This document shows positions 22,691 through 34,442 of a stretch of DNA of 64,000 bases, piece by piece. Numbering within the stretch: position 1 is the first letter of the stretch; the number at the start of each line of letters is the position of its first letter. The notes under the pieces were generated by a model. The model was not told the DNA's origin, ran no database searches, and worked only from the letters and a program-made list of their open reading frames with translations. Made by a program: the position numbers and the translations under genes. Source of the stretch: Eriocheir sinensis (lineage: Eukaryota; Arthropoda; Malacostraca; Decapoda; Varunidae); contig NW_026111631.1 in the NCBI RefSeq assembly GCF_024679095.1, forward strand, positions 67,501 through 131,500, in the 5' to 3' direction.

Positions 22691-22906
22691 TATCAACTTG
22701 TTTCCGATGACATTTAAAAGGTCACCGTCAAGGGTCATAGCCATATTTTTAAGCCCTGAACGGGAAGAAACACAAAGGACTTCAAAGGTGTTTCCGTTCG
22801 TCGAGCTCCGTTGGTTCGACAGTGATTTTGATTATGTCGTCATCGTCGCGTCTTCCAGTCTCTTGTAACATTAGAAGGACCAGAGTCATCGCCGGCTCTT
22901 GTCTTG

Positions 22907-23880
<974 letters not shown>

Positions 23881-24114
23881 AAAACCACTAATATTTTGAC
23901 CCGGGTAGTTCAGGGTGTTGTGTGAGCTTGCAATGATGGGAGAGACTCTTACATTGAATAAGGCAGAGTCCGTATATTCATTGGTAAGTAAACAACGTGT
24001 GTGTGTGTGTGTGTGCTGACATGATACAAGACTGGCCATAGAATCAAACACCATAGAATCTGCATTGCCAGCTATAGAATCAATGTTGTCTGTAGCCTTG
24101 AACTTGCATCACCC

Positions 24115-24400
24115 ACAACACCAGACAGGACCAGGTGGAGAGGTGGAGTTAGGGCATTAGAAGGGGCAGGATGAAGCACACTAACTCCAGACAGAGAACC
24201 AGGTGGAGAGATGGAATTAGAACCTTTACTGGGGCAGGATGAAGCACACTAACACCAGACAGAGAACCAGGTGGAGAGATGGAATTAGAACCTTTGTTGG
24301 AGCAGGATGGAGCACACTAACACCAGACAGAACCAGGTGGAGAGATGGAATTAGAACCTTTACCGGGGCAGGATTGAGCACACTAACACCAGTAACAACT
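24115..24400 (+). repeat. 65-bp minisatellite, 4-5 units
   Basis: GCAGGATGAAGCACACTAAC, ACCAGACAGAGAACCAGGTG and GAGAGATGGAATTAGAACCT repeat about every 65 bases. The same family occurs on the opposite strand at 44.9-45.3 kb and, fragmented, at 49.9-50.5 kb. Confidence 0.9.
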
Positions 24401-24654
24401 TACACTAACTCCAGGCAAATATACCTTATGGATGTGGGTGTGTTGATGGGTCAAATCATCTATGTATAAAAAAAAATCATTAGTATTTTGAGCTGAATGT
24501 TGAATGTTATGGTTTTATGTCATGATTCAGATTGACGTCTGTATAAAAAACAACACATATCTTAGACTCAATTTTTCTTAAGGATGTTCATGGCTCAGAT
24601 TGTCTTCTTATGCAGGATAGATTTTCACGGCTGTCACTCTGTGTTGTGTTGAGT

Positions 24655-24905
24655 TTTCCTTTTTTTCATCTTCCTCTTTCTCCTCTTCTTCTGCCTCTTC
24701 CTCCTCTTCTTCTTTCTCTTCCTTCTCCTCTTCTTTTCCTTCTCCTCCTCTTCTTCTTCTTTCTCTTCCTCCTCCTCCTTCTCCTCTTCTTTTCCTCCTC
24801 CTCCTCTTCTCCTCCTCTTCCTCCTCCTCCTTCTCCATTTTCCTCCTCCTCTTTCTCCTCCTCTACTTTTCTCTTCCTCCTCCTCCTCCTCCCTCCTTTT
24901 CCTCC
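24655..24905 (+). repeat. Polypyrimidine (CCT/CTT)n tract
   Basis: About 250 bases of C/T in TCC and TTC triplets. Frames across it are low-complexity artefacts. Confidence 0.95.
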
Positions 24906-25431
24906 TCAGTGACCTCAGGGTAGGGGCATGGGCTGAGGGGGACAAGTTCGCTGGTGGTTGTGCCTCTGGGAAACAGTTCTATTGCATGTTCCCAATGTCG
25001 CACAAATACATATCATTGTTACTAACCCTTGTTTTATTGAATGCCTGACTAATGCCTGCACCTCTCACCTCCCCTTTCATCAGCACGCCCAGCACCTGTC
25101 TCTAGCACCCGTAGTAACCACCATTCATCAGCACTCCCAGTAAGCATCATCTAATATGGAAGTTTGTGAGCACACATCCCTAAGTCACACAGCCCCCAAA
25201 ACATCGCCAGTTGTTTCTCTATTTCTTCTGCTTTATTTGCTCACTGACAACGATCACAACTTCATCAATAGTAATACACAAGGCACAGCTCTCATAATGG
25301 TAGTCACTGAAGAGCTCATTTCAATACTCGCTAAGTCAACACACTGATGCTTTGAGGTCCCTGAGTGTTCCGTGTTACAGTGACTATTAAATCCTAACAA
25401 ACATTTCTTTGCATTTTGTCCAGCCACATGT
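24906..25431. other. No gene seen
   Basis: Unique-looking sequence. Frames of about 60 codons exist, but none has a recognisable domain or convincing splice sites. Confidence 0.3.
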
Positions 25432-25432
25432 C

Positions 25433-25700
25433 GGGGGCTTTGTGGTGCAGTGCTTAGCACACTCGGCTCACAACCGAAAGAGCCCGGGTTCGATTCCCAG
25501 GCAGAGTGGAAAAATTTGGGCGGCTTTTCCGATACCCTACGCCCCTGTCCACCCAGCAGTGAATGGGTACCAGGTATTAATCGGGGGTTGTGTCCCGTCT
25601 CCTGGAGTCTGTTCCCTTCTCCTATAATTCCTTCCCCTTCTGTCTCTCTCCGGCATGTGACCACAGATGTTGCGCCGACTAAACCAAACTTTCCAACTTT
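25433..25700 (+). mobile_element. SINE family 1, copy 4
   Basis: A complete copy with anticodon loop CTCACAA and B box GGTTCGATTCC. Flanks GCCACATGTC (25423-25432) and GCCATGTC (25701-25708) look like a target duplication with a 2-base indel. Confidence 0.9.
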
Positions 25701-25974
25701 GCCATGTCATAAAACCATATCTCTTCCCACAGCCTCCTGCTGGACCACGGCCTTCTGTTGCCACCCCTTGTGTTTCCTTCCTCCCTTTCCTCGTGTCACT
25801 CCACAGAGCTCTGTTGCTGCCTCAGGAAAGTTTCCCTTTTAGTGATTCTCATTCACAACTGAAGCTGAAAACTTATATCCTGACTTTCTACTCAACTCAT
25901 CAATTCTGGTTTGCAAAGCTGCATTCTCCTCACTCTATTCATTGTAATTTTTCTCATATTGAAGGCTGTCACAT

Positions 25975-26032
25975 CAGCACACACACACACACACACTGCT
26001 CTGTGTCAGCACACACACACACACACACTGTG
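25975..26032 (+). repeat. (CA)n microsatellite, two blocks
   Basis: Two (AC)n runs (from about 25978 and 26010) flank the spacer TGCTCTGTGTCAG. Confidence 0.9.
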
Positions 26033-26079
26033 ATGTGTCCAACAAGCCTCTCCTGGGAGTGGTGAGCAGTGTGTCACTT

Positions 26080-26146
26080 CGCCTGTGTGTCTGCCTCTCA
26101 CCAGCAGCAGCAGACCTCATGTGTTTCTGCACCAGCCTTCTTGAAG
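26080..26146 (+). CDS. Candidate exon of an unidentified gene (first of two)
   Basis: An open frame VSLRLCVCLSPAAADLMCFC and then TSLLE ends at GAAG/GTAATT, a plausible donor leaving one base of a codon. The left boundary is uncertain. The next candidate exon continues in the matching phase. I do not recognise the protein. It may be chance in C/T-rich DNA. Confidence 0.28.
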
Positions 26147-26250
26147 GTAATTTATTTCCCAGTTTTCTTTCAGCACCTTCAGTTCCTGGTTCTTACACAC
26201 ACTTAACACTGTGTCATCTTTTTTATTTCCATCTCCATAACCCTACACAG

Positions 26251-26412
26251 CCACTGTCTCCTCCAGTCCTGCCTCTGCTGCGTGGCCCTCCGCGGCGTCC
26301 TGGCCAACAGACCCTCGGCTGCAGCACCCCAGCTGTCCCACCCTGCAGCTTCTCACAAAGGTCCTGACTGAGCTGTGCCGGCCATCCTGTCTGTGGCACA
26401 CGGCCTTGTCAG
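26251..26412 (+). CDS. Candidate exon of an unidentified gene (second of two)
   Basis: It is bounded by CCATAACCCTACACAG and TTGTCAG/GTACAG. It is 162 bases, open in phase 1 at both ends, so it joins the preceding candidate exon as LLE-A-TVSSSPASAAWPSA and continues to LLTKVLTELCRPSCLW. Leucine-rich helix-like residues near the end suggest a helical repeat protein, but this is a guess. Confidence 0.3.
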
Positions 26413-26629
26413 GTACAGTCGTAACCTTCATCACTGTGTCATCATATCTAACTGTTTCCGTCACATGGTTTGCAAGTTCATGGTAGTTGTTGTTTGTTGA
26501 GTCACTCACTTCATAAGTTTCATATTGATCATTTTTCTTATATCTAACCTTCATGTCCTGACAGTTGTTCATGGTGCTGTAAAACTCCAAATTTTGTTGT
26601 TACAGCACATGATTATATTTGCCTGTTAC

Positions 26630-27157
26630 TTAACCCGTCCCCTGCGATTGGCACGGATTTTGTCTCCACTGGTAACATACACTCCCAGGTCTTTCTCTGC
26701 CTCTGTGGTGGATAGTGGAGTGTTTCCCATGTGGTATTGGTGTGCTGGATATCCCTTCACTGGTAGCCTGGTAACATACACTCCCAGGTCTTTCTCTGCC
26801 TCTGTGGTGGATAGTGGAGTGTTTCCCATGTGGTATTGGTGTGCTGGATATCCCTTCACTGGTAGCCTGGTAACATACACTCCCAGGTCTTTCTCTGTGG
26901 TGGATAGTGGAGTGTTTCCCATGTGGTATTGGTGTGCTGGATATCCCTTCACTGGTAGCCTGGTAACATACACTCCCAGGTCTTTCTCTGCCTCTGTGGT
27001 GGATAGTGGAGTGTTTCCCATGTGGTATTGGTGTGCTGGATGTCCCTCCCAAGGTGCAGGACTTTACATTTTTCTTCATTGAATTGTAGCAGCCACTTTT
27101 TTAACCATTCCTGTGGCTTGATGTCTTCTGGCAGGAAATCCTCAGTCAGGGGGTTAA
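26630..27157 (-). mobile_element. TTAA-bounded element carrying a LINE RT fragment, copy 1
   Basis: TTAA sites lie at 26630 and 27154, with ends TTAACCCGTCCCCTGCG on the plus strand and TTAACCCCCTGACTGAGG on the minus strand. Inside, the minus strand reads FLPEDIKPQEWLKKWLLQFN and then EEKCKVLHLG, a CR1-type ORF2 segment just downstream of the RT catalytic region. About four 99-bp units encoding YPAHQYHMGNTPLSTTEAEK and DLGVYVTRLPVK follow. A second copy with similar ends is at 40.29 kb. Confidence 0.6.
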
Positions 27158-27712
27158 CCTCTTAGAAGCCTGCTTTTATGGTGCTCACAATCCACTGCCT
27201 TGTTATAATCATGCGATGCTGCAACATTTTATTCTGGATTTTGTCTTTCCAAGGCCTTCACTTCTTCAGATAGAGACAACAGTTTTACCCTCAGGTCAGT
27301 GTATGCTGCAAGAGTTATATAATTCACTTAGTGTGTATAGAGGAGCAGTATGTTTGGCATGCATTAGAAACACTAGCCCAGGCAGTAGCAGAGGGAAGTA
27401 ACAGCTTCGATGCATCACTTTACACATGAGTGGCGTAGCATTACTAGTGACCCGATTATTTTGGATATTGTACAACATTGCCACCTTGATATCAAAGTTG
27501 AGGACATTGACCATTTATTCTTAAGTGAATTAGACATGAGGTGTTTAGTGTAGACCGGGCGACCAAACCAACGAAGTCAGTGTTCTGATTTTGGCGTCAT
27601 CTGGCAGTGGCTTATTTCTTGCTGCACTGTGTGGTGAAGCAAGTTAAGGAAAAAGCAACCTTAAGGCAGTTGATTCTAAAGCCCATAATTGCGTGACTTT
27701 TGTTGAACTTAG
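27158..27712. other. No gene seen
   Basis: Unique-looking sequence of ordinary composition with only short frames. Confidence 0.3.
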
Positions 27713-27714
27713 CT

Positions 27715-27970
27715 GGGGGCTTTGTGGTGCAGTGGTTAGCACACTCGGCTCACAACCGAGAGAGCCCGGGTTTGATTCCCGGGCGGAGTGGGAAAATTTA
27801 GGCAGCTTTTCTGATACCCTACACCCCTGTCCACCCAGCAGTGAATGGGTACCAGGTATTAATCGGGGGTTGTGTCCCGTCTCCTGGGGTCTGTTCCCTT
27901 CTCCTATAATTCCTTCCCCTTCTGTCTCTCTCCAGCATATGACCACAGATGTTGCGCCGACTAAACAAAA
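27715..27970 (+). mobile_element. SINE family 1, copy 5
   Basis: Complete head (loop CTCACAA), body and tail up to GCGCCGACTAAACAAAACC. No clear target duplication. Confidence 0.88.
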
Positions 27971-28276
27971 CCTACATTTCACTCACCGCTCACAAAGATC
28001 ACAAGTGGACAAACTAGAACAAAACCAGGTTAATTAATGTTTTTCCTGCCGTATATCCCACCAGTGCGCATGCGTGATGGACACCAGAGTGACTTATTTC
28101 TGCGAGGAGGTATTTCTCGGAACACCAGTACGCGAACTGGACCACGCACACCGCCGCCATGTCCCGTCCCGCACTGCGTATTGCCGCGCCCCACACCGCG
28201 TGTTCAATACATTTACTAACCAAAGATAACTTAACCTAACCTACTTAAGTGGTGGTCTATCCCCCCCTCGACACTC
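27971..28276. other. G/C-rich unassigned stretch
   Basis: Bases 28060-28200 are CpG-rich (CGCACACCGCCGCCATG, TTGCCGCGCCCCACACCGCG). It could be a promoter or the edge of a 5' exon, but no transcript features are visible. Confidence 0.25.
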
Positions 28277-28870
28277 TTAACCCTTTCATTGCTAAACCCT
28301 TGCAGTGGGCATTAGGCGTATTTGCTGGTGGTGCTAAACGCTCGCTGTGACCTCCACCCGCACTCAAATCTCCCGCGTACGAGAGTGTTCCAGCACTAAT
28401 TCTCACAACATAGGATTGCCAATTGAGTGGATTCTTCACTAAATTTGGTGGAAAATCATGTCAGCCCAGCGTGGAAAATGTACGGACGAGTAACTGGTGG
28501 ATGTTCTTGCCCAATACAGCGTCATTTTTGCAAAGCTTCACCTGACTGACTCTTTGACCAAACAGTTGTAAATATTGCCCGAATCTGAAGAAAAGATGTC
28601 CGCAGTTCCCTCAATACGGCTGATCATCCTGCACGCACCGACGTAAGTGTTAACATTCAACACTCCCTGAACGTGCATGTACGTTCGCAAGAGAGGCATA
28701 CATAACCGACTCCTATAGATCTGGACCTCCTCTTTCCAATGGTGGTTTTGTTTTTTAGCTGTGATGAATAGTTTTTGAGATACAGAGGTTAAAAGAGACC
28801 CCCCATTGGGCTCCCCGACTGCGCCTGAGGGGATAGTCGCGTCCGCACCGCGCGCAAGGAAAGGGTTAAG
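28277..28870. mobile_element. piggyBac-like MITE (family P2)
   Basis: TTAA at 28277 and 28867 flank inverted ends: TTAACCCTTTCATTGC on the left and GCAAGGAAAGGGTTAA on the right, 15 of 16 bases matching when inverted. It is 594 bases and has no transposase. The ends share only TTAACCC with family P1, so it is a separate family with the same insertion chemistry. Confidence 0.75.
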
Positions 28871-29127
28871 CTGTGCCTGTACTGACACTCACAAACACTT
28901 GGCTATTTTCCATTACATTACGCCCTGGATTGATGCATAAGACTTTCTTGTGGCATAGATACGTTCTTCATTTGAATGGAAACCACGAGGAGGAAATATT
29001 TCATGAGGTGGGCCGAGGCAGACTACAGTAACCCAGGGATGGGGCGGCAGATAAAGGGAGGAGGGTGAGTTGACTAGCAGACGCTGTTGTGGTTACCAGA
29101 AGCGGGTGGTTCAAAAACTATTCTCAG
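28871..29127. other. No gene seen
   Basis: Unassigned sequence between two transposon remnants. Confidence 0.3.
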
Positions 29128-29217
29128 TTGGTCCGCGTGGATTTCTATCCCTCTGACCTTGTCCGTTATATCCAAAATCCGTTATAAACGGGTCCGTTGT
29201 ATCCAGGGTTTACTGTA
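29128..29217 (-). mobile_element. Tigger/pogo-like element end
   Basis: CCGTTATATCCAAAATCCGT, TATAAACGGGTCCGTTGTAT and CCAGGGTTTACTGTA, read on the minus strand, start TACAGTAAACCCTGG...CCGTTTATAACGG, a typical Tigger-type terminus with TA. The matching other end was not found nearby. Confidence 0.5.
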
Positions 29218-29395
29218 TAGTTGAGGTCAATTTGCCTACAGTTTAGATACAGTTAGTTTTATACAGTTTAGAGTTAGCTTTCTTTCTCTTTTCTCTCTCT
29301 CTCTGTTATGATAATATTGCCTGTGTTATAGAGTTCAGCTTCCTCTCACTTGGTAGGAATATCCATAGGCCTATACAGTTTGCTACATACAGATT

Positions 29396-29498
<103 letters not shown>

Positions 29499-29617
29499 AT
29501 ACAGATTACACGTTTATATTACAGAGTTCAATGTAGTGCACATTACACACAGTTACAGTGTTTTCAGGCCAAAGGAAACATGTTTAGTGTTCCCTATCTG
29601 AAGGCCCAACTCTGATG

Positions 29618-29930
29618 CCCGGGCATTTCATGACGGCAGCCACGCGTTCACCAGCTCCTTGAAGCACTGCACAGTCATGTTCTCCAGGCATTGCTGCAAG
29701 GCAAGCAGTCCATTCCACCAGGTTACATAGGTGTTGATGAACTGCCTCTGGTGATGCCACGTTCTGCAGCGGGGCTGTAGCAGCTCTGCACCACTCTCCC
29801 TCAGGTAGTCGGTGAAGAGTTGGAGGAGAGGCCCCTCGACACCTGCAGCGCGGAGTCTTTCGATGATGGCTTCATGCCACAACGGCAGTGGCCCTTCCAT
29901 GATCCAGGGCAGCACTCCACTTTGAGGTCA
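29618..29930 (-). mobile_element. Jockey/I-like LINE RT fragment, rearranged
   Basis: The minus strand reads WHEAIIERLRAAGVEGPLLQ and LFTDYLR, matching the reverse-transcriptase segment that follows the first catalytic aspartate (FD.V.H..L...L...G). It then passes into unrelated sequence (INTYVTWWNGLLALQQCLEN). It is a short fragment and cannot be active. Confidence 0.5.
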
Positions 29931-30392
29931 GCAGCAGGTGCAGGTTAGAGGCCGACCTGCCCTTTCTAAACCCGTATTCTCTCTCTCATCCCATAGTTAG
30001 TAAGTTAGTCAAGACCCATTTCCTATCAATATTATTACTTTGCCTTGCCTTGCCTTAAAGTCTCTCTCTCTCTTTTTCTATCTCCCTCTTTTATCAGTAA
30101 ATTTCTTCTGTTCTTTATTTCTTTTCCTTCTCTCATCTCTCTCCTTCCCTTACCTCCTCTCTCTCTTTCTCTCTCATAGGAATATAACTCACACATTACA
30201 AATTAACTTTTTATTAATAGAAAAACACACACACACATATACATACATACACATAGTAACATTGATAAGGCTATGTGGGCAGTATGTTAGCTAGGGGGGG
30301 CGGGGGGTCCTTCATGCGTCTGTGGGGGGTATGCGTCTGTGGGGGGTTGTCAGCATACCATGGGGGGTACATCCGTGGGGTCCTGTGAGCTG

Positions 30393-30395
<3 letters not shown>
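29931..30395. other. C/T-rich and G-rich unassigned stretch
   Basis: Bases 30060-30175 are C/T-rich. Bases 30290-30365 contain repeated TGTGGGGGGTATGCGTC-like G-rich motifs. No gene seen. Confidence 0.4.

Positions 30396-30456
<61 letters not shown>
30396..30456 (+). repeat. (GA)n microsatellite
   Basis: About 30 GA repeats. Confidence 0.97.
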
Positions 30457-30458
<2 letters not shown>

Positions 30459-30654
30459 GGGTGGGTGGGGGGGAGCTCTCTTTCTCACCTCTCAAGTCTC
30501 TCACTCTATGATCTAACACATTCTAATGTATAGAATTATGCATATGTTGTATAATATGATTGTATGTATATAATGTATGTTTATGGACTAATAAAAATGG
30601 ATAATATAAAAAAAATAGGTGTTTGTCTTATGTGCCTGTGTGTGTGTGTGTTTG

Positions 30655-31089
30655 TTTCTTCTTCTCTTCTTCCTCCTCCTCCTCTTGTTCTTCTTCTTCC
30701 ATTCTTCCTCCTCCTCCTCCTCTTCTTTTCTTCATGTTGCCTCTATCATCATCATCTTCCTCCTCCTCCTCCTCTTCTTCGTCCCAGCATCAACACACAC
30801 CTGAGGAAAATAACTTTATTAATGGAGAGAGAGAGACCAAATGAGGAAGAAGATGAAATAACAGGAGGAGGAGAAACTATGCTAAAGAAGAGAATTATGA
30901 GAGAAAGAAGAAGAAGGAAGAGGAGGATGTAGAGTGAGGAAGGAAGGAAGGGAGAGAACCAAATGGAGGGAGGAAGGAGGCAAGTGGAGGAAAAGGGAGA
31001 AGAAATTAGAAGGAGAGAGAGAGAGAGAATGCTGAAGTTATGGAAGGAAGAAAGAGACAGACAGACAGAGAAAGAGAGAGAGAAAAGTT

Positions 31090-31145
<56 letters not shown>
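30655..31145. repeat. Polypyrimidine block then polypurine block
   Basis: Bases 30655-30785 are mostly TTC/TCC. Bases 30820-31145 are mostly A/G and end in (GA)n at 31098-31145. The blocks are strand-complementary in composition and could pair in part. Confidence 0.85.
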
Positions 31146-31148
<3 letters not shown>

Positions 31149-31305
31149 ATATTACATAGAAAAACAACACACACACACAGAACTGAGATTTGCCTGCCTG
31201 CCTATATATTGACAATGTATTATAGTGGTCTGGTGCTGGGCCAGTCCACAACACCACGGGCTGCCAGGCCTGGTAAGACCCACCGCTGTTATCATGCACT
31301 ACACT

Positions 31306-31375
31306 ACCAAGGTACAGCAGACCCTGGATATAATTGGCTAATTGGGGGGGACTTAGTCTGTTATAAGCGGAGGAA
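31306..31375 (+). mobile_element. Tigger/pogo-like element end
   Basis: TACAGCAGACCCTGGATATA and TTAGTCTGTTATAAGCGGAG resemble a degenerate Tigger-type terminus related to the one at 29.13-29.22 kb. The other end was not found. Confidence 0.4.
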
Positions 31376-31381
31376 ATTTAA

Positions 31382-31550
31382 AGATACAGGGCCGGTCTTA
31401 CAGTCACCCGTTTTCGTTCGCTAGCCAGCGAACGAAAGCCTTCCGCGTGCGATCAGGTCTTACAGTCGCTCTCAACGGCTGCTTTTCAGTCGCTCGCGAA
31501 CGAAAAGTCGGCATTTTGGTTAGAAGATTTTGGGGAGCGGTTGAGGTGAC
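31382..31550. repeat. Short palindrome and direct repeats beside the large palindromes
   Basis: TTCGTTCGCTAGCCAGCGAA (31408-31427) is the core of a 24-base palindrome. GGTCTTACAGTC occurs at 31385 and 31457. CGTTTTCGTTCGCT here recurs at 31657, at the junction of the two big palindromes. Confidence 0.7.
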
Positions 31551-31551
31551 A

Positions 31552-31663
31552 AAAACGAGATTTGTATCCAATAAATTCAAAGTAAATGAGTAAATCTGCA
31601 GTGATACATATCATTGCAGATTTACTCATTTACTTTGAATTTATTGGATACAAATCTCGTTTT
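31552..31663. repeat. Near-perfect palindrome 1 (55-bp arms, 2-bp loop)
   Basis: Arms 31552-31606 and 31609-31663 are complementary with one mismatch around the dinucleotide CA (31607-31608). Confidence 0.97.
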
Positions 31664-31667
31664 CGTT

Positions 31668-31851
31668 CGCTGCCCAATAAAACGCTTGTACAATAAAAAT
31701 GAAGGTGTTTTGAATAATTATTTGCCTTATATATGCTTTCTGCATGCTAGGTATGTCATATGACATACCTAGCATGCTGAAAGCATATATGAGGCAAATA
31801 ATTATTCAAAACACCTTCATTTTTATTGTACAAGCGTTTTATTGGGCAGCG
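31668..31851. repeat. Near-perfect palindrome 2 (92-bp arms, no loop)
   Basis: It is centred between 31759 and 31760 on GTATGTCATATGACATAC. The arms differ at only two positions. It begins four bases after palindrome 1. Confidence 0.97.
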
Positions 31852-32529
31852 TATCCTACACCGCCAGTCTTCTCAGCCAACGCAATGGATATTTTTGCTA
31901 AGTATATTTAGTGTTTTATTTATCTATTGACATTTCTATTTGAAAAAGTTGTGTAGTTGTCTTCGTGGCTCATATGGGTGTGCTAATGTGGTTAACAAAC
32001 CATTGCATATACCTGTGGATTAGTGGCACTCAGTCAACATGAATTATATTATGAGATATTAAGAATACTTAAGCCAGCCACCCAAAAAGCATTCAAGGTA
32101 TAATGGAACTATTCATAATAGCTGCTCCCAGGCAGAGGGGGAGAAACAACACAGAACTATAGAATTACACCCATCACGGGTGGTCACCAGTTTACTTCTG
32201 ATATATTTTTATGTAGTAATCAGTACGACCGTCTGTGTTATGAATAACTAGATAAGAGGTGATAGGCTACTGTCTTTCAGTGAAAGGTAACTATTTTAAT
32301 TCTGATAGATTATTAGTTAAAGGGCATTAGGTTACTAATTATGTACCTGTTGTCATTGAGTGTAACAAGGCAGGGAGATGCTGAGGAGGGTGTGGGCCCC
32401 AGGAAGGCAGCACCGGGCTCCTCCAGCGTCCCCGCGGTGGTCACACGGACCCAGCAGCTTGGCCAGGCACCTCATTTTTACTTCAAGGGAGTTCAGTCTG
32501 TAGAAAGGAATGTGCTTTTGAGTCGTATT
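31852..32529. other. No secure gene; possible short exon at 32.36-32.50 kb
   Basis: A frame QGDAEEGVGPRKAAPGSSSV and TQQLGQAPHFYFKG has a more gene-like composition than its surroundings. No donor site follows, and a MITE begins at 32530. Not assigned. Confidence 0.2.
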
Positions 32530-32705
32530 TTAACCTGGTAGCAGTGGGGACCATGTTTCTTACTGGTCCCTTCAAGCAAGAAAAAAAAATGAGAAAAAAT
32601 CATCATCCACTCAAACCATTTCATAATATATATCAGAGCATTTGTGATCAGTTTATGTATCATCTTTCATGGCACAAATTTGGCCCGTCGCTGTTACCGG
32701 GTTAA
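32530..32705 (+). mobile_element. piggyBac-like MITE P1, copy D (minimal form)
   Basis: Left TTAACCTGGTAGCAGTGGGG and right CGCTGTTACCGGGTTAA are bounded by TTAA at 32530 and 32702. It has one 35-bp-type unit only, so at 176 bases it represents the unexpanded element. Confidence 0.88.
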
Positions 32706-32884
32706 AACATTTCAGGTTCCCATTACGACTATTTCCCAAGGCTACAGAGAAGATTAACCAGGTTTTTGTGGTTGATTTTCCAGTCCAGCGTGCAGACCTG
32801 GTTGTGTAAAACCATCACCAGAATCACAAAACAGCCCAGGACAAGCCCAGGAACTTTTACTGTCATGCCCCGAGAGCCTATTTT

Positions 32885-33085
32885 CTCTTTTTTATTTCCT
32901 CCACATGATGTCTGTGTGTATGGAAACACACGAGAAATTAATCAAGCCAAGGAGAGGGTATTCGCCGGCTGCCTGGGATTGAACCCACGACCAGCATGAC
33001 GGGAGAGCCACTCCTTACCGAGTCAGCCAAAGAGGTACACCCCGCTCGCCAAGTGGGTTATGGGAGGCTCCCTTATCAGGCCTAG
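32885..33085 (-). mobile_element. tRNA-derived SINE, family 2, reverse copy
   Basis: The minus strand carries the A-box-like TGGCTGACTCGGTAAGGAG and B-box-like GGTTCAATCCC, then the tail TTAATTTCTCGTGTGTTTCC. It is homologous to the copy at 5.07-5.26 kb. Confidence 0.72.
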
Positions 33086-33404
33086 TCACTGCACTACACT
33101 ACGAGAGGCTTTTTAAACAGTGAATTGAGAACCTGAAAGAAATACCGGCTTTTGTTATGACTGAACCTTTTAATGGAAGAATATCACTTGGTATTTATCA
33201 TTCTTGGCCTTGGTTGAGGACTAAAATATATACTGCCTTTCCTTATTTCTTTATAATTGGATTTAGTTCATGGTAACATCCACAAACTCCATGATTCAAA
33301 CTTTCCTTGGGTTTCCATCTCACACAGAAGTCTGATCCGGCAGATGTGGACTTACAAATGCTGGCATGAACAATGTTTCCCGTGTACGTCAATGAAGACA
33401 GAAA

Positions 33405-33640
33405 GCAGTACTCATCATCACCATTGTTTAACGTCCATTTATTCCCTATAGTGAGGTTGGACGGGATATGAGCCTCCTCCACTGTTGCCGGTCCATAGCC
33501 ATTTCTTCCGTGATGTTCCGCCTCCTCGTATCTTCCTCCACCACCTTTCTCCATGTCTTCCTTGGCCTTCCTGGCGGTCTTCTGCCCTCTACCTCAAGTT
33601 CAGTGCACGTCTCAGTACCCACTCCTTTAATTTATCTGCT
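33405..33640 (-). mobile_element. RTE-like LINE 3' end
   Basis: The minus strand reads KTWRKVVEEDTRRRNITEEM and AMDRQQWRRLISRPT before a stop, then a short ATG-rich tail. This is the W..V.ED...........A.DR..WR.L C-terminus of a common arthropod LINE type. Confidence 0.6.
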
Positions 33641-34089
33641 TTGATGGCGAAGAATTCCTCGGTGCAGTGACATGACCTTCGCGACCTTCACCTTCACCTC
33701 GATCTTGGTCGAGTGTCAGCTTCTCTTGGCACAGTGCCGGGCCAGACTGAGAACTTTTGATGCAGGTTTTCTTTTCAGAGGAAGTTGTGTTAATCATCAG
33801 ATTGTTTTCATTGTACATAAATGATACAAAAAAAAATCTGTGTATATTTACGAAATGGAAAATAAAGTAAACTTCACTTCTAAGAAAACAGAATAATTAG
33901 GCTTTCAAAATGATAAACTCTTATTTAGCGACTGAAAAATTAAGTTACAAATAACATGGTCATATAGAAAGCTTCCCTCATTAAATTTTGTTTATGATCA
34001 ATTAACTTTTTCTTTATCTGCAAATGATGTTTATATTTCACTTGATGTGATACTTGCTGCTGACTGCAAGCAATGATGTTATCAATGCG
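33641..34089. other. AT-rich stretch, no gene seen
   Basis: Mostly A/T with no recognisable feature. Confidence 0.35.
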
Positions 34090-34091
34090 TG

Positions 34092-34441
34092 GGGGTAGGC
34101 GGTGGCTGAGTGGTAGCGTGCTGGGCCCACATTCACCGCGTGATGGACGACGCGGGTTCGGATCCCCACGCTATCATCTCGGATTTTTCAGTCACCGCCG
34201 AGTGGCTTAAAACTACCCACATGCTGTCCTGAAGACCACCCATCAACCTGGACTCTAGAGGAAACCGTCAAAGTGAATCAAGAACGAGTTCCGGGGGGCA
34301 GCATGAGCCAAGAGAAGACGGCGCCACTATAAACACTTGCCTGCGCCGTGACGGGCTGGGGCCGACTACCATCCAGGCCCCTTAAGAGAGCCTACCAGCG
34401 CAATAGGCGCACACATAAAAAATAAAAAATAAATAAAAAAA
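34092..34441 (+). mobile_element. tRNA-derived SINE, family 3, full copy
   Basis: The head has A-box-like GTGGCTGAGTGGTAGCGTG and B-box-like GGTTCGGATCCCC with a long insert between them, as in class II (Ser/Leu-type) tRNAs. The body follows (CCGAGTGGCTTAAAACTACC; GGCGCCACTATAAACACTTG) and then an A-rich tail. It directly abuts the hAT transposase remnant. Confidence 0.88.
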
Positions 34442-34442
34442 C

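Noticed and set aside
28215..28245. Telomere-like TTAACCTAACC motif
   Set aside because: There are only two or three degenerate repeats, too short to be an interstitial telomere.
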